Assembly (NCBI GenBank): GCA_034406715.1
Contig: CP137867.1
Coordinates: forward strand, 248,001-312,000
DNA: 64,000 nucleotides
Direction: 5' to 3'
Source of the DNA: Rhodotorula mucilaginosa
Taxonomy: Eukaryota > Basidiomycota > Microbotryomycetes > Sporidiobolales > Sporidiobolaceae
A model generated the notes under the pieces. The model searched no databases, was not told the origin of the DNA, and saw only the letters and a list, made by a program, of their open reading frames with translations. Both the position numbers and the translations under genes were made by a program. Each line of letters starts with the position of its first letter. Position 1 is the first letter of the stretch. This document shows, one piece after another, positions 20,442 through 32,093 of the stretch.

Positions 20442-23400
20442 TCATGCCGAGTCGGGACCGCCGACCGAGACGGAAGCGATCAATGGAGAGTGGTACCTCG
20501 GCGTCGGCGAGTTGGCGCCCGAACTGCTGACCGACGACGACGTCGACGAGGCCGACCCCGGCTGCACGACGACCGACTTGTTCGGCATCGGCGTGTAGCT
20601 GAAAAAGTCGGACGGCGGCGAGTTGGACGCCGAGCTCGACTCGGACCCGTCTCCGCCGAGGTGGAAGCGGTACCGGTCGAGGAAGCGCGAAAATTCGAGC
20701 GCGCTGTTGGGTCGCGCGGCGGCCTTCGCAAAGCTCATCGTGGCGGGACTGTCGGGGCCGCCGCCGAGACTGGTCGCCTCGCTTTCGGGACTCGAGAGGA
20801 CACTGCTGACCGTCGAAGACGTCGAGCTCTCGCTCCCGTCGCGGCGGAGCGGCCCTCGAGGCGCGCGGGCCGTCACGTCAGAGACGACCGACGCAGCCGG
20901 CGAAATCATGCCACTGCCGACGGTGTCGACCGGTGACTCGGGGACCGAAGGCGGCGGACTGCGCAGCTGGCGACCAGAGTGCATCGGCGGCGAAGGAGCG
21001 GGCGAGTCATCGGGCGTCGTGAACGGCGACATGTGATTAGGGTGTACGAAAATGCCATGTTGCTGACGGAAGTTGGGCGGGACCATCTGGGTATAGGCGC
21101 CGCCGCGAGGCGAAAACTCGGTCGGTCCGGTCCCGGTAGTACGCTGGCGATCCAACTCGCTCGGTGCCGTGTTGACCCGCAAACGTTGACCGCCTTGCCC
21201 GGCGCCGTACGTCGAAGCGTCCTGGATCGGCAGGAACCAGCTCGGCGGCGGGCCGTGATTGTGCTCGGACGTGACGGGCGAAGTGGGCGAGAAATAGGAT
21301 TTGGAAAGTCCGGTCGCCGGCTCGACTTCGACTCCGCTGACCGCGCCGTTCGGTCGAGGACTCGACGCGCCAAAGTCCGGTGGCAGCTCACTGCGACCAG
21401 CGTCGGTCGTCGCGGGAAAGACCGTAGCCGGCTGACCTCCGATGATCTGAGTCGTGTAGCCTGTCGCGCCGGCTTGCGGCGGCGAGATGCGTACGGGAAG
21501 CGGTGGCGCGCGCGGTCGTTGCGGTGAAGTAGAGACCGGGTCGAAGAATGCGCGCGCCGACCCCTGCAACAGCACATATCCCACGCGGTCAGCAAAACAG
21601 AACGGACCAAGAAACCCAGCAAACGAGCGAGAAACTCACAGCGTCGTTCAAGGTTCCGGTTGCGAACCGTGGACTGGCCTGCGTCCTCGGCTTCATGCCA
21701 GACGAGGCGCCGCCCGTCGAGCCATTAGGCGGAACGGGCGCAGCGTACATCTTGAGCGAGTTGCCAAAGTCGTACCTGCCGCTGAGCGTGACCGGCGCCG
21801 ACGCGGACGTGTCCGAGTAGCTGCGGAGGTCCATTCCGAGGCCGAAACGCGCGGTCCGACTCGGAGCGCCACCACCAATTGCTCCGTTCCCGTTACCAGA
21901 GACGCCGCCGATGTGCATGCCGGAGACGCCGCCAGCAGCAGCAGCAGCAGCCGCCGCGGCCGCGGCAGCCTGGCGACGCGAATCGCTCCCGTCCGAAGCG
22001 ATCTCGTCGTCGTCGAATGCGTCGTCACTGACGAGGCGGTCCAGCTCGCGACGCAAGTCGGCCATGCGGTCGGCGGCTTGCCCCGCGCTCGTAACGGACC
22101 AAGCGGCGCGGCGCTGAGCGGCTGCCGACCCGTTCGGGGCGCCCGCGCCCGAGCGCGCTGCCATAGCTCGCGCGGCGACAGCCGCGGCCGAGTTGCCCGA
22201 CGCGGCGGAAGCGGGGACCTTGCGGAACTCGATGCGGTAGTTCTGGCCGTCGTTGTTGTCCCAGATTTCGCGACCACCAACGGTGTATCGGACCGCGAGG
22301 AACATGGTCTTGTCTTCGATGCGGGACAGCAAATCTTGCAGCTTGATGGTGAACGTGAAGCGGTCCTGCGCGCCGGCTTTGCTCGGCGGCGAGTCGAGGT
22401 ACTCGGCCGACACCTCGCTGACCGTCCGCCAGTGATCGAGCGTGAACCGGATCGCGACCCACTTCTCAAACGCGAGGTTCTTGACCCTCACGATACCCTT
22501 GATGTTCTTCCCGTCCTTGTCCATCTCGAGCGAGTCGACGTACGCGTCCTTGTCGGCGGCGGCGCGGACGGTCGCGGTTGGGAAATTCGGCAGGACCAGT
22601 TTGACGGTTCCGGCCTTTGGCTGGACCATGGCCGGGAACGGGTACGCCTCGGGCTCCTCCTCCGTCTCGGTCTCGATCGGGCTGCCTGTCCTCGAGACGG
22701 CGGCCGGTCGTTGCTGCGCGATGAAATGCTTGACGTGCTCGAGCTGGGTATCAAAGTGGACGTATTTCGGGCAGACGGGCGTCGCCGGCGCCGATCGCGG
22801 CTTGCTATAGTCCCTTCTGGACCCGTCGGCTTTTAGTGACGGGCGTACGAGCTCGCCGGATTTTTTGCGGACCATCATCGCTGGTTTGCCGACGTAGGCC
22901 TCGTCGGCCGAAGTCAGGACGGATGAAGACGACATGGGAGAACCCGTCGGGGTCACCTCGTTGAACGGGAACGCTGTATCGATCGCACTCGTGGACGCTG
23001 TCGATGATGCAGGTGCGCCAGACAGGACGGCCGGCGTGGAGCCCGGTGACCGTGCCGCGGCGGCTCGTTCGGCTGCTGCGCTGACATCTCCTCCCGCCGA
23101 CCCGTTCGAAGACGTCCGTGTTGATGCTGGCGGGCGCGCAGGTTGTGATGACGACGAGGACGCGGAGGAAGGGACCGGTTTAGACGACGGGAGAGGAGGC
23201 GAAGGGGCGGCGGGGGTCAAGGCGGTCAATTTCAGTCGTCGCGCGGTCCTCGGCAGCGAGTCGAACGAGGGCGAGGTGGACGCAGACGACGACGAGCTCG
23301 AGTTTGACCACGAATGCGAGCGGTGCGATTCGGTGAGCCTGCTGCTGGTGTTGCTCGGCGAACCGGATGCCGAGCTGCTGCTGCTGCTTTGGCTGCCGCC

Positions 23401-23685
23401 GCCGCCGCCGCCGCTCGACCCGTTCGCGCTCGGCGGCCGGTTCGGAGTCGGCGGCTGGACAAAGATGAAGCTGCTCGTACTCGCGACTGGCTCAGTCGAG
23501 TGCGAGCGCTGGTGATGCCGCGCCGGCCGTTTGTGCTCGATGCGGGGCGATGACGCCGCTGCAAGTCGGGGCGACGGCAACGAGGTCGGCGGCGTCGCGG
23601 CCGGCGGCGGGGCGACCACGGGCGCCTCGAGGGTCATGGTCGCGACGGAACTGCTGCAAGACGACGGCGGATTCGCGTAGGGCAT
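20442..23685 (-). CDS. Glycogen-targeting subunit of protein phosphatase 1 (CBM21, Gac1-like)
   Basis: Two exons (21640-23685 and 20442-21563) give 1055 residues. The N-terminal third is Ser/Pro/Ala low complexity. Mid-protein KYVHFD fits the RVxF docking motif for PP1 catalytic subunit. It is followed by a CBM21 glycogen-binding domain: TVKLVLPNFP, VRVKNLAFEKWVAIRFT(L)DHW, the Phe-rich DRFTFTIKLQDLL, MFLAVRYTVGGREIWDNN and GQNYRIEF. This is the Gac1/Pig1/PPP1R3 layout: it tethers PP1 to glycogen so that glycogen synthase is dephosphorylated. The C-terminal exon is disordered, but two short conserved-looking blocks, FSRFLDRYRFHLG and SDFFSYTPMPNKSVVV, may be further docking sites. The intron is bounded by GTGAGT and TTGCAG. 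Confidence 0.88.
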
Positions 23686-25946
23686 GCGTGGCGAGGGTGA
23701 TACCGCAGGATTCGAAGTCCGAAGCTGTGTCGAGTTTCGAGTTGGCCCGGCCCCTCTTGTCGCTTTTCTGGGTCGCGAGTCGGGTATGAGATGCGTTACT
23801 GCCGCTGGTGTTCGTTACTAGGCTGGCGCGGCGAGCGCGAATGGTGCGGAAGAAGGTGTGGCGGTCAGCGTCAGGAACGCTCGGTTTCCGATGCCTGCTG
23901 TCCTGGGGCGCAAGTCTCCCGAGTGGACTGGCTGGACTATGGCAGTCACAAGCGCTTCAGAGAGGAGCGCTCGTGAGCCCCGACTTGGCCCGTCCGGCAC
24001 CCGTCACACGTTGGATCTCGATGGCTCGGCCCCAAGCCGTCACTTTGAGGACGTGCAACCGGATCGGTGCGAGTGTCCGTGCAGGCCAGTTCGAGGAGCG
24101 CAGCGTGCACTATGATAGACCGTCAGACTCACCCAATCAATGGAAGGAAGTGCCACCCACGCCCCCTTGCTCCGCCGTGAGGTCACTGCGAGCTTCGTTT
24201 CCGAGAGAGTGATTAGGCGAGACAGCAGCGACCGATCGTCGAGGCCTCGGTGCGCGACCCTGCCGAATCCTCGCTCGAATGGCCGGGCGTTGCGGGACGA
24301 GCGAGCGGTAGCTGGTGACGAGTCGTACGAGAAGCAAACACGGGCGGGCGTGGGCACCAAGCAAGTGGACGCGGCGGCGGACGCAGGTTGGGGACTCCAA
24401 CTGGTTTCAAAAACCTGGAGGCTCGAGGGTCGAAGCGGGGTCCCCGCACTTTTTCCCAAAACTTCGCGTCGGTGCAGAAACCGTCGCCGTCGATCCCTCT
24501 CTGCCCTTCTTCAAGCTTGATCCTGCTCAGTGCTCTTGCACGCGGAGGTATATGCTGCCGGTCTGCCAGAACGTACAGCGGGCCAGTGCAAGTCGGCTCT
24601 TGCAAGCAGCGCCGCCCCTTGGCTCCTCCTGGCCGCTAACCACTTTCACTCCGCTTCATTCAAATCAATTTTCGGCACGGGACTCGGCTTGGCTGCGATC
24701 ACTTCTCTCTCTTCGACCGCTTCGACCGCTCTCGGGCGAAGCCGCGCAGGTTCGTTCCTATGGGCGCATCGAATGCTTGCCTTACAGCGACCAGCTGAGC
24801 AAGTGAGCCAGTCGTCCGGGCGTCCCGGGATCCAAAGTGAGGCGGGGCCCACCACCTCGTCGAAATTGCTAGGCCCCATCCTGAGGTTATCGATGGAAGC
24901 CTCGTGCAGCTGGAGCCTGGAGTGTACTGTACTCAAGACTGTTCCTGCTCCTCGATCGCATTGTGCACGAGTTTAACCTTTGTCCACTCCACCGCCCGCG
25001 CCCACTCATATGTCCTCGTACTGTACCGCAACGACGAGCTGAAAGCTGCAGCAACTCGACTGCATCGCTCGATCGTATATAAGCATGACGGCTTCCATCT
25101 CGCTCACGCGCGCGATCGTTCCTCGACGCGAGCTCGTCGCCGATTAAAGCGCTTAAGTGTTTCACGTGCAGATCCCGGCCGAAGCAGCTGCTGTCAAGCT
25201 CAGGTCGATGGCATCGAGTTTCCAGATTCGATTGCCGGGACATGTATGTATGCTCTATGACGAGCAGTCCGCGCGCGTCCGGCGTACAGTACGCGGCGAC
25301 TCGAGTTCAAGTCGCTACGAGAAAAAGGGACGGAGATTTGGGTCGACAGCTTGGTGCATCTGGACTCCTGGAGCTCCCGTTCGAGCTTCGGGGAGAATGT
25401 TCGCTGCAAAATGCAAATCTCGCCCTTCCCGCCCAATAGCCGCAATGCCATGTACACACAGGCTGCCGAGGCGTTTCGGCAGGCCACCTCTTTCGACGAA
25501 GCAAAAGTGCCCGCGGATTCCAGGACTTGTCCAACCGGATCACCTCGACACGCGCGCGACTTGTGTAATCAGTTCGGCTCACTCGGCAGAGCCCGGCGCT
25601 ACCATGAGTACATACAGTGCCGCACAGCGAGCTCGCGAGGAGCTCGAGCTTTCGTGATTGGAACCGGCGCTCTTCTTTCGGGTCCTTCTCAATCTTCTCA
25701 ATCTTCTTCTCTTCGCTCCCGATTGTTCAATCGACGTGAGCTTGGCAGGAACAAGGTCTTATCGGCCCGCCTCAGGAGAGCCCAGACTATGTACCTACTG
25801 TACGTTACCGTGTACACAGCCCCTAAACGAGCAACATCGCCAAAGAGGCAAGATCGCAAGCGAGCGGCGGTTTCGACAATTATGCCTGCGCGCTCATGTA
25901 GGCGGGATGTCGCCGGTCGCAAGCAACACCCTGTAGCGAAGGTTGC
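23686..25946. other. Long spacer (2.2 kb) without a supported gene
   Basis: It lies between the start of the PP1-subunit gene and the stop of the HECT ligase, both minus strand. It would hold the PP1-subunit promoter. Open frames here lack family motifs or sensible splice joins. Base composition drops slightly in GC toward 25000. A GTATATAAGC word (about 25075) could be a plus-strand TATA element, but no coding frame follows it. Small exons or a non-coding transcript may have been missed. Confidence 0.4.
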
Positions 25947-28900
25947 TCATTCCACATGGAATCCCGCATTGCCTTCCTCGAGCGCGAGGGAAAGCTTGGC
26001 TTTCAAACTGAGCGGTCCGAAGCGTGCAGGCGGACGCGGGGAGAGCAAAGACTCAAGGTCAGCGCGAGGCGTATTCGCACGGATGTCAAGGCAATACTTA
26101 CGTCTCGGCAGATCCGTAAACAGGCAAGTCGATGCGGTTGAAGCACTGCAAGCACCGGTCGCGGGGGACAAGTGTCGTCAAAAGCGAGCACGCGAAATGC
26201 GGTCAGGCCGGGTCTCCTCAGAGTGAAATTGAGAGAGTACGCACCGTATGCGATTTGGGTAGTGCTCCGCGCTCTCCGCCGGTCGCCTTCTCAATCGTGA
26301 AGCGACGAGGGCCGTCACTCCCTTGCAAGTCTCGGAAACCGTTCACCGGCAGGCGAGAAGAGCCCGTGACAAACTGCAGCAGGCGAGATTTGGTCTCGAC
26401 CGGCCAGGACTTGACGGTCTGCGCGCGCATAAAGACAGGGAGATGAGTTGTTGTTGTGCAGGACGGTGGCGCACGCCAAGAGAAGACAGCCGCACCTCCC
26501 AGAACCATTGCACGACCGGATCCGTAGCTGTGAAACCGCGGTAGTCGGTGTGTTTCTCCCTGTGCGAGCGTCCCATCCCCGTGGTCAGTCAACAAAGAAA
26601 CCGTGCATCTCTTCTAGATCCGTGAAAACGCACCAGTCATCAACATCGATAGTCTCGACGCCACCAATCAGCAACTCGAGCTCCTTCTCATCAAACACCC
26701 TCAGTTCTTTAAGGGGGACAATCTCGCCCAACCCGTGCTTGAGCGCCTCGATCTGTTTCTCGACTCGCCCTCGCAAGCGGTGCTCGCAGAGCAACCGAAT
26801 GTACTCGAGCTTGTTCGCCTCGGAGACGGGGATCTCGGCCCCGTTCGGGATCAACTCGCACGTCTCGAGGGTCCCGAACGAGTCGTACTGCGTCGTGAAA
26901 TCGTGATCGAGCACGTCGGTGATGTCGTTCTCTCTGTTTGCGGAGGTAGACGGGTCAGTCACTTTGCACGCCGCTCTGCAAGTCGGAGGGACTCACGCCA
27001 TCCAGGTCAACGCTCTAAACATTTCTGCGTCGACGAGCGCCATGTCTTCCAGCCCGATAGGTCTGTCCAAGCACGCTTTGTAGATGCTGGTGGCGAAATG
27101 CGCATCGACGAAACGGCGATGGAAGATAGCCATGCCGAGCGCTCGGCCGACAAAGGTGACTGCCGGGCGTTGGTGGTCAGCGATTTCGGATAATGACAGC
27201 ATGACGGTAAGCTAGGTGTAGGTCAGCGCGGCACTCACAGTACTCGAGGTGTTCCGGGTTAATGCCGCTGTTGGGGTTGATCTGCAAGGTGTAACTGGTC
27301 TTTTCCGTCTGTTTCGCACATCATGGAAGGTGAGCCGCGGTTCCCTCTCGCGGGTACACATGCGAGAGTGGAGGAGGCCGCACCGGTTCAAACAAGCAAT
27401 AGCTCGGGTCAAAGATGGCATGACTGAGCAAGAAGAAAAACTCCCTCGAGACGCCGCCAAAGTCGACGCCCTCCTCGCCCTTGAACGAGACCATCAACCG
27501 CTTCTTGAGTTCCTCGGCCGGCAAGCGCATCACTTCGGCAAAGGCGTCCTCGAAGAGGTTTGAGCGGCGGACGATGAGGCGACAACCACCGCCGCCGGGG
27601 AGAGGACGCAGCGGAGGCTGCGAACGGAAGTAGACCTGTTTTTTCCGGTCGCGCGCGCGACAAGTCAGCGGTCGATACTGTGCTCGATGCGGAAGTCAAA
27701 GCTCCTAGTACTCGCCAGTTTGCGTCGGAAATCACGCTTGGTCTGGTCACTCTCCGGGTTCAAAGACGGCACGCGCGGATCATCCCAAGTCGTCGTCTTG
27801 GTCTGCGGCCCCGCCCGAGAGAGATCCCACCCACGAGTCAGTCGAACGAGCTCATGATGAACGGAAATCGATCCGACCCACATTGTGGTCGACAAAGTAC
27901 GCCCTCCCGCTCGGGGTGACGCGGCGTTCCCAACCCGATGGCAAAGAGCCGAGTTGCTCCTCTGACACACTCAGAGGGCTCGTTGGTGAAGTCGAGGTCG
28001 GAGAGGCGACTCGAGTCGCGGTCGAACCCGTCGTCGTCGTCGTCGTCGTCGTCGTGGGGGATGATCCAGAGGTGGGTGAAGAGGAGGAGGAGCCGGGCGT
28101 TGTACCCTCCGGTCGAAGTGGCAACAACGTGGTGGTGGTTTGGGACGGAGCCGAATCGTCCGAGGATTGCTGCGGTCCAGCCGACGCTTGTCCGGCGACA
28201 GCATCCGGGGAAGAATCGCCCTCGCCACCCTCTGCAACCAAAGACGGCCCACCCGTCGTCGCCGCCGCCGCCGCCGCTCTCCGCACCTCCCTCTCCGCTC
28301 TGACCCGTCTCGCTTCCCTCTCCCTCTCTTTCGCCAACAACCTCAACGCCGCCTTTCTCGGATCGTGCCACGTCGTCTTCCGCTCGGCGTGATTGATAAA
28401 GTAGGTCCGACCGGCGGCGGTGAGACCGAGTGTCCAGCCTTCGGGAAGAGGACCGAGTGGATCTGTTGCGGCGGCAGTGGCGGCGGTGGCGGCTGCTGCT
28501 GCCGGAGATGAGGACGATGAGGAGGAAGCCGGTGGAGAAGTCGGCATGTCGAAGAGAGACAAGGTTGAGAGGGAAGTGTCCAGAAAGGGCGACGACTGGA
28601 AAGCCGCCACGGCGGGAGTTCCAAGCGCGTCGTCAATGGCGTGCACGCCCGCCGCGCCGCGACGATGCTCCGCGAGGGTCAACCTCCGTCTCGGCGTGGT
28701 TGAGACGATCGCTCCAGCTGTACTGATCGGACCGGAAGATACTGCATTGAGATGAGCGCGGTACACCTTCTGCTGCGCATGTGGTTGCGTCGTCATCGAC
28801 TGAGTGGCGGGAACAGCTAGAGGAGATGAGGTAGGCGGCGTCGCGGTGGGCGAGTGTGGGAACCCATACAGAGGGCTGTGTAGCATGCTCGTATTCGTCG

Positions 28901-29647
28901 ATGCTGCTAGACTAGGACTGTGCGTGAGCAAAGTGGTGTGAGATGGGCTGGTCGAGATGCTCAGCTGTGGAGTTGGCTGTGGCGGCGGCGGCGAAGACGC
29001 GGGCGAGGCGATCCCGTCTGTCCGGATGGAGAAGACCACACGACCCGAGACAGCAACGTTGTCTGTACCCTTCTCGAGGTCTCTCGTCATATGGACTGCG
29101 GCGGGCATTGGGCGTCAGAAAATGCGTGGAAGCGGTTTCCCTCTGCGGTAAACGAACGCACCTTCTCCCGGTCCGTCGGCGGGGAAGAGCTTCCACACCT
29201 CGCCGAGCGTGATTTCTCCCAAGTATCCCTGCAGGGGATGTCGTGTTTCAGAGATGGACAGCGCCTTCGCTCGATCTCGCGCGCCTCTGGCGGAACTCAC
29301 CTGCCCGCGCTTGTTCCACTTTGCCTGATCATGCACCCTCAATCTGGCCCACACGCCCTCTTCGATCTCGACTTGCCAGCTCGCCGACGTGCCCCAGTAT
29401 GGACTCGTCGTGTGCGGGACCGCGGGAGCGGAGCGGGTCAGGTAGGGTTGGGCGGAATGGGTCGGGCGGGTCGAGCTGGTGAAGAGGCAGAGGAGGGGGA
29501 ACGGGGAGGGCAAGGCAAACACTTCGCGCTTGATGAGGTCGTCTGTGGAGGGGGTCTTTGTTCAGTTCACGAGCGTGCAGGGAGCCGTTCTGGGGGTGTT
29601 CAGTCCGGACCTGCGGCGGTGACTAAGAGCACCGCGAGGAATACCGC
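25947..29647 (-). CDS. RSP5: Rsp5/NEDD4-family HECT ubiquitin ligase (5' end unresolved)
   Basis: C2-WW-HECT ligase that tags membrane transporters and other PPxY-bearing partners. The C2 domain is divergent ([20 protein letters not shown] .. [16 protein letters not shown] .. [18 protein letters not shown]). A low-complexity linker precedes WW-a ([20 protein letters not shown]) and, about 130 residues later, WW-b ([31 protein letters not shown]). Only two WW domains are seen; yeast Rsp5 has three. HECT blocks: [85 protein letters not shown], and [20 protein letters not shown] with the catalytic Cys. The tail GNAGFHVE keeps the Phe at -4 that HECT enzymes need. Ten or more introns. No convincing ATG was found upstream of the C2 exon, so the first exon probably lies at 29650-30170. 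Confidence 0.85.
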
Positions 29648-30176
29648 CTGTCAGTTTCGAGGTCGCGTCTCGAGATCGTACAATGGAGGAGCTCACCCGT
29701 GAAGCAGAATTTCTTGACCAGACTGGACAAGTACAGTGTCCCTTTCAGTCAGAACGAGGTCCCGGAGCCGGCGAGAGAGGTGCGCGGCTTACCGTGGAGG
29801 AGTCTCTGGCGAGGCAGCCATTCCCATGGAAGAGACTGCCGGTGGGAGCACGAGCCAGCAAGCGGACTGATGTAGCGTTGTGTGTCAGATTCGGCAGCAA
29901 GGTCAGAGCAGGAAGAGCAGGTTGAAGTTGAGAGCAAGATGATGATCGAGATGAGGGGAGAGCAAGGAGGGGCTCGAGCGTCGAAGCGAGGGAGTGTGCG
30001 GAGGTAGCGCACGGCATCGGAATGAGTCGATAGCATGCATATCGCTGCCCTGTACACTCGAGCGAGTGAGTGTGCGGATGCCACGATCAAAGCCCGGCTG
30101 CCGGCCGAGTCGACTTTCAGTTGCCGGTTCCATCTCTTGCACTCCTTAGACACGACTGGCGGGCAGACTCGTCGAG
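29648..30176. other. Divergent gap, probably including the first HECT exon
   Basis: The region between the C2 exon of the HECT ligase and the PEX12 start must contain both promoters and the missing first exon of the ligase. A GGTGAGC donor-like word (minus strand, about 29695) could close that exon, but its frame is not open back to an ATG. Confidence 0.4.
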
Positions 30177-31870
30177 ATGGACTATGAAGGACCTTCCAGC
30201 GGCGCAATGGCAGACCCGGCGAGGCCCTCCATCTTTGAACTCGCCGCTCAAGGTCAGTCCCACTCCACTCCCCCCGCTTTGAATGCACACCCAAGCTGAT
30301 CCCGGTTCGGATAATTGCGTACAGACCAGCTGCGCGATCTGCTGAGCCCCGTCGTCCGATATGTCCTCTCGGTCAGTCCCCGCCCCCTCTGCTCCCGTAC
30401 GATTTGCCAGTCATGCACCTCCCCGGCCCCACTTTTTCTCACTCAAGCGGCGTCTCGACAGGTCTTTGCCCAGCGGAACCCTCGCTACCTCCTCCGGATC
30501 GTGAATCACCACGACTCGCTCTTTGCCCTCTGCATGTGGTTCGTCGAGCGGCACTACCTCTCGACTTATGGCGGTTCCTTCGCCGAGACGTTCTACGGCC
30601 TCAAGCGGAGAAAGACCCTCAATCGGGCACTGGGTACCACCGCGGGAGGGAGTGCAGCTGAAGAGAGGACCAAGGCCGCGTTTGAATTGACCGGCAAGAG
30701 TGACAAGCTCGGAGCACAGGAAATCAACGGCAGTCTCGTCTTTCTCGTCAGTCCTTCCCGGTCTCTTTTCCTTTTGCGCGAAAAGATCTCGAGTAAGCTG
30801 ACCTTTTGCTCGTTTCCAACTCCAGGTTCTCATGCCTTACCTCAGAACCAAAGCGACAGACCTGTACGAACGCCTCGGCGGCGGCGCCGAAGCCGAACTC
30901 TTTGCCTCGTCACCTTCCTCCTCCAGCTCTCGCTCTTCCCCTTTATCAATCCTGCGCGACTCGGCCGCTCACGCCTCGCTGCGGACACGACTCCGACTCG
31001 CCTCGGAAGCGGCGTTCAAGCTCGCGTACCCGTACGCCAACTTGGTCTGGGAGGTGTACCTCTTGATGTACAACTTGAGGTACCTGTTCGGCAAGTCGCC
31101 GTATTGGAGACCGTGGTATCGCCTTCTCGGGATCGAAGTCAGGCGATTGGGCCAAGACGACTATGTACGTGCATACAATGTCCAGGGGGGGGGGGAGCGT
31201 CTTTATCTCACAAGCGCGCGCGAGCTGACCCTTTTTTTGTGATTCGGAATTACCCGAATGCTCCTTCTGGCGTCGTCAACAACAGGAACGGCTCAACTCG
31301 ATGCCTTCGCCTCTACAGCAACTCCTCGCTCCTCCAACTCCCTCCAGTCCGCCCGATTCGCGCCCTTCGATCCGACTCGTCCTCTCCCGCCTCTTGCGCC
31401 TCTTCCCCTCACTCGCGCTCGACTCGCTCAAGGTCGCGCTCCCACTCGCGATCTTCGGATTCCGGTTACTCGAATGGTGGTACTCCCCCGCGGGAGTCGC
31501 GTCCCGACTCGGTCGAGGGAGGAAAGACGGCGCCCAACCCGCTCTCAGGGCGCCGCCCCCTCCCCCTCCGCCTTCTCAAGATCCGAGCCGGTCAGCAGCA
31601 ACGCAGGCTGAAGCAAAAGGGACTTGTGTCGTCCATGGTGGGAAAGTCGAGAACCCGACGGCGTTACCGAGCGGGTGGATCGGGTGCTATAAATGCCTCC
31701 GAGGGCTCGAAGAGGAGGTCGAAGTGGAGGTCGAGGTACCGGCGTCTTCGGCTTCGGAGGAGAAAAGAGAGAAGGAAGTGAGGAAGGGGTTGAAAGGGAC
31801 GGGGAGGTTGAGGGATCCCAAGACGGGCGAGTGGGTCGAGGTCGGCAGGTTGAGAAAGATCATGGGTTGA
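30177..31870 (+). CDS. PEX12: Peroxin-12, peroxisomal RING-family ubiquitin ligase
   Basis: Part of the Pex2-Pex10-Pex12 ring complex in the peroxisomal membrane that ubiquitylates the import receptor Pex5. Five or so exons: MDYEGPSSG..IFELAAQ/DQLRDLLSPVVRYVLS/VFAQRNPRYLLRIVNHHDSL, FALCMWFVERHYLSTYGGSF, ETFYGLKRRK, then LMPYLRTKATDLYERLG, WEVYLLMYNLRYLFGKSPYW and a membrane segment ALPLAIFGFRLLEWWYS. The C-terminal zinc-binding region has CVVHGGKVENPTALPSGWIG followed by CYKCLRG, the Pex12 form of RING, then a Glu/Val-rich insert and GRLRKIMG. The N-terminal block is the classic Pex2/Pex10/Pex12 family domain. The 3' end lies tail to tail with a family gene and has been copied twice elsewhere in the window. 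Confidence 0.93.
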
Positions 31871-32093
31871 ACCTTTTCTTCTTCTCGGTGGCAACGCTCA
31901 TCACATCCCTCCGGACCCCTGCCTCGGAGTTGGTACACGCGGATGCTTGGCGAAGTCCTCGCTTTTCTTGTCACTCATGATGTCCATGACCAGGGAGGTT
32001 GCATCTACAAAAAGTAAACGGGAAAGACTTTTCTTCACAGAGTTCAAACGCCCGAGACCGCACCGACGTGGATCAGACCGCACGCGCTTGGCT

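Noticed and set aside
24420-24470. tRNA B-box-like GGGTCGAAG word
   Set aside because: No A box or cloverleaf could be drawn around it.
23686-25946. Plus-strand gene following the TATATAAG word near 25075
   Set aside because: No frame with conserved motifs or sensible splicing follows; codon pattern looks non-coding.
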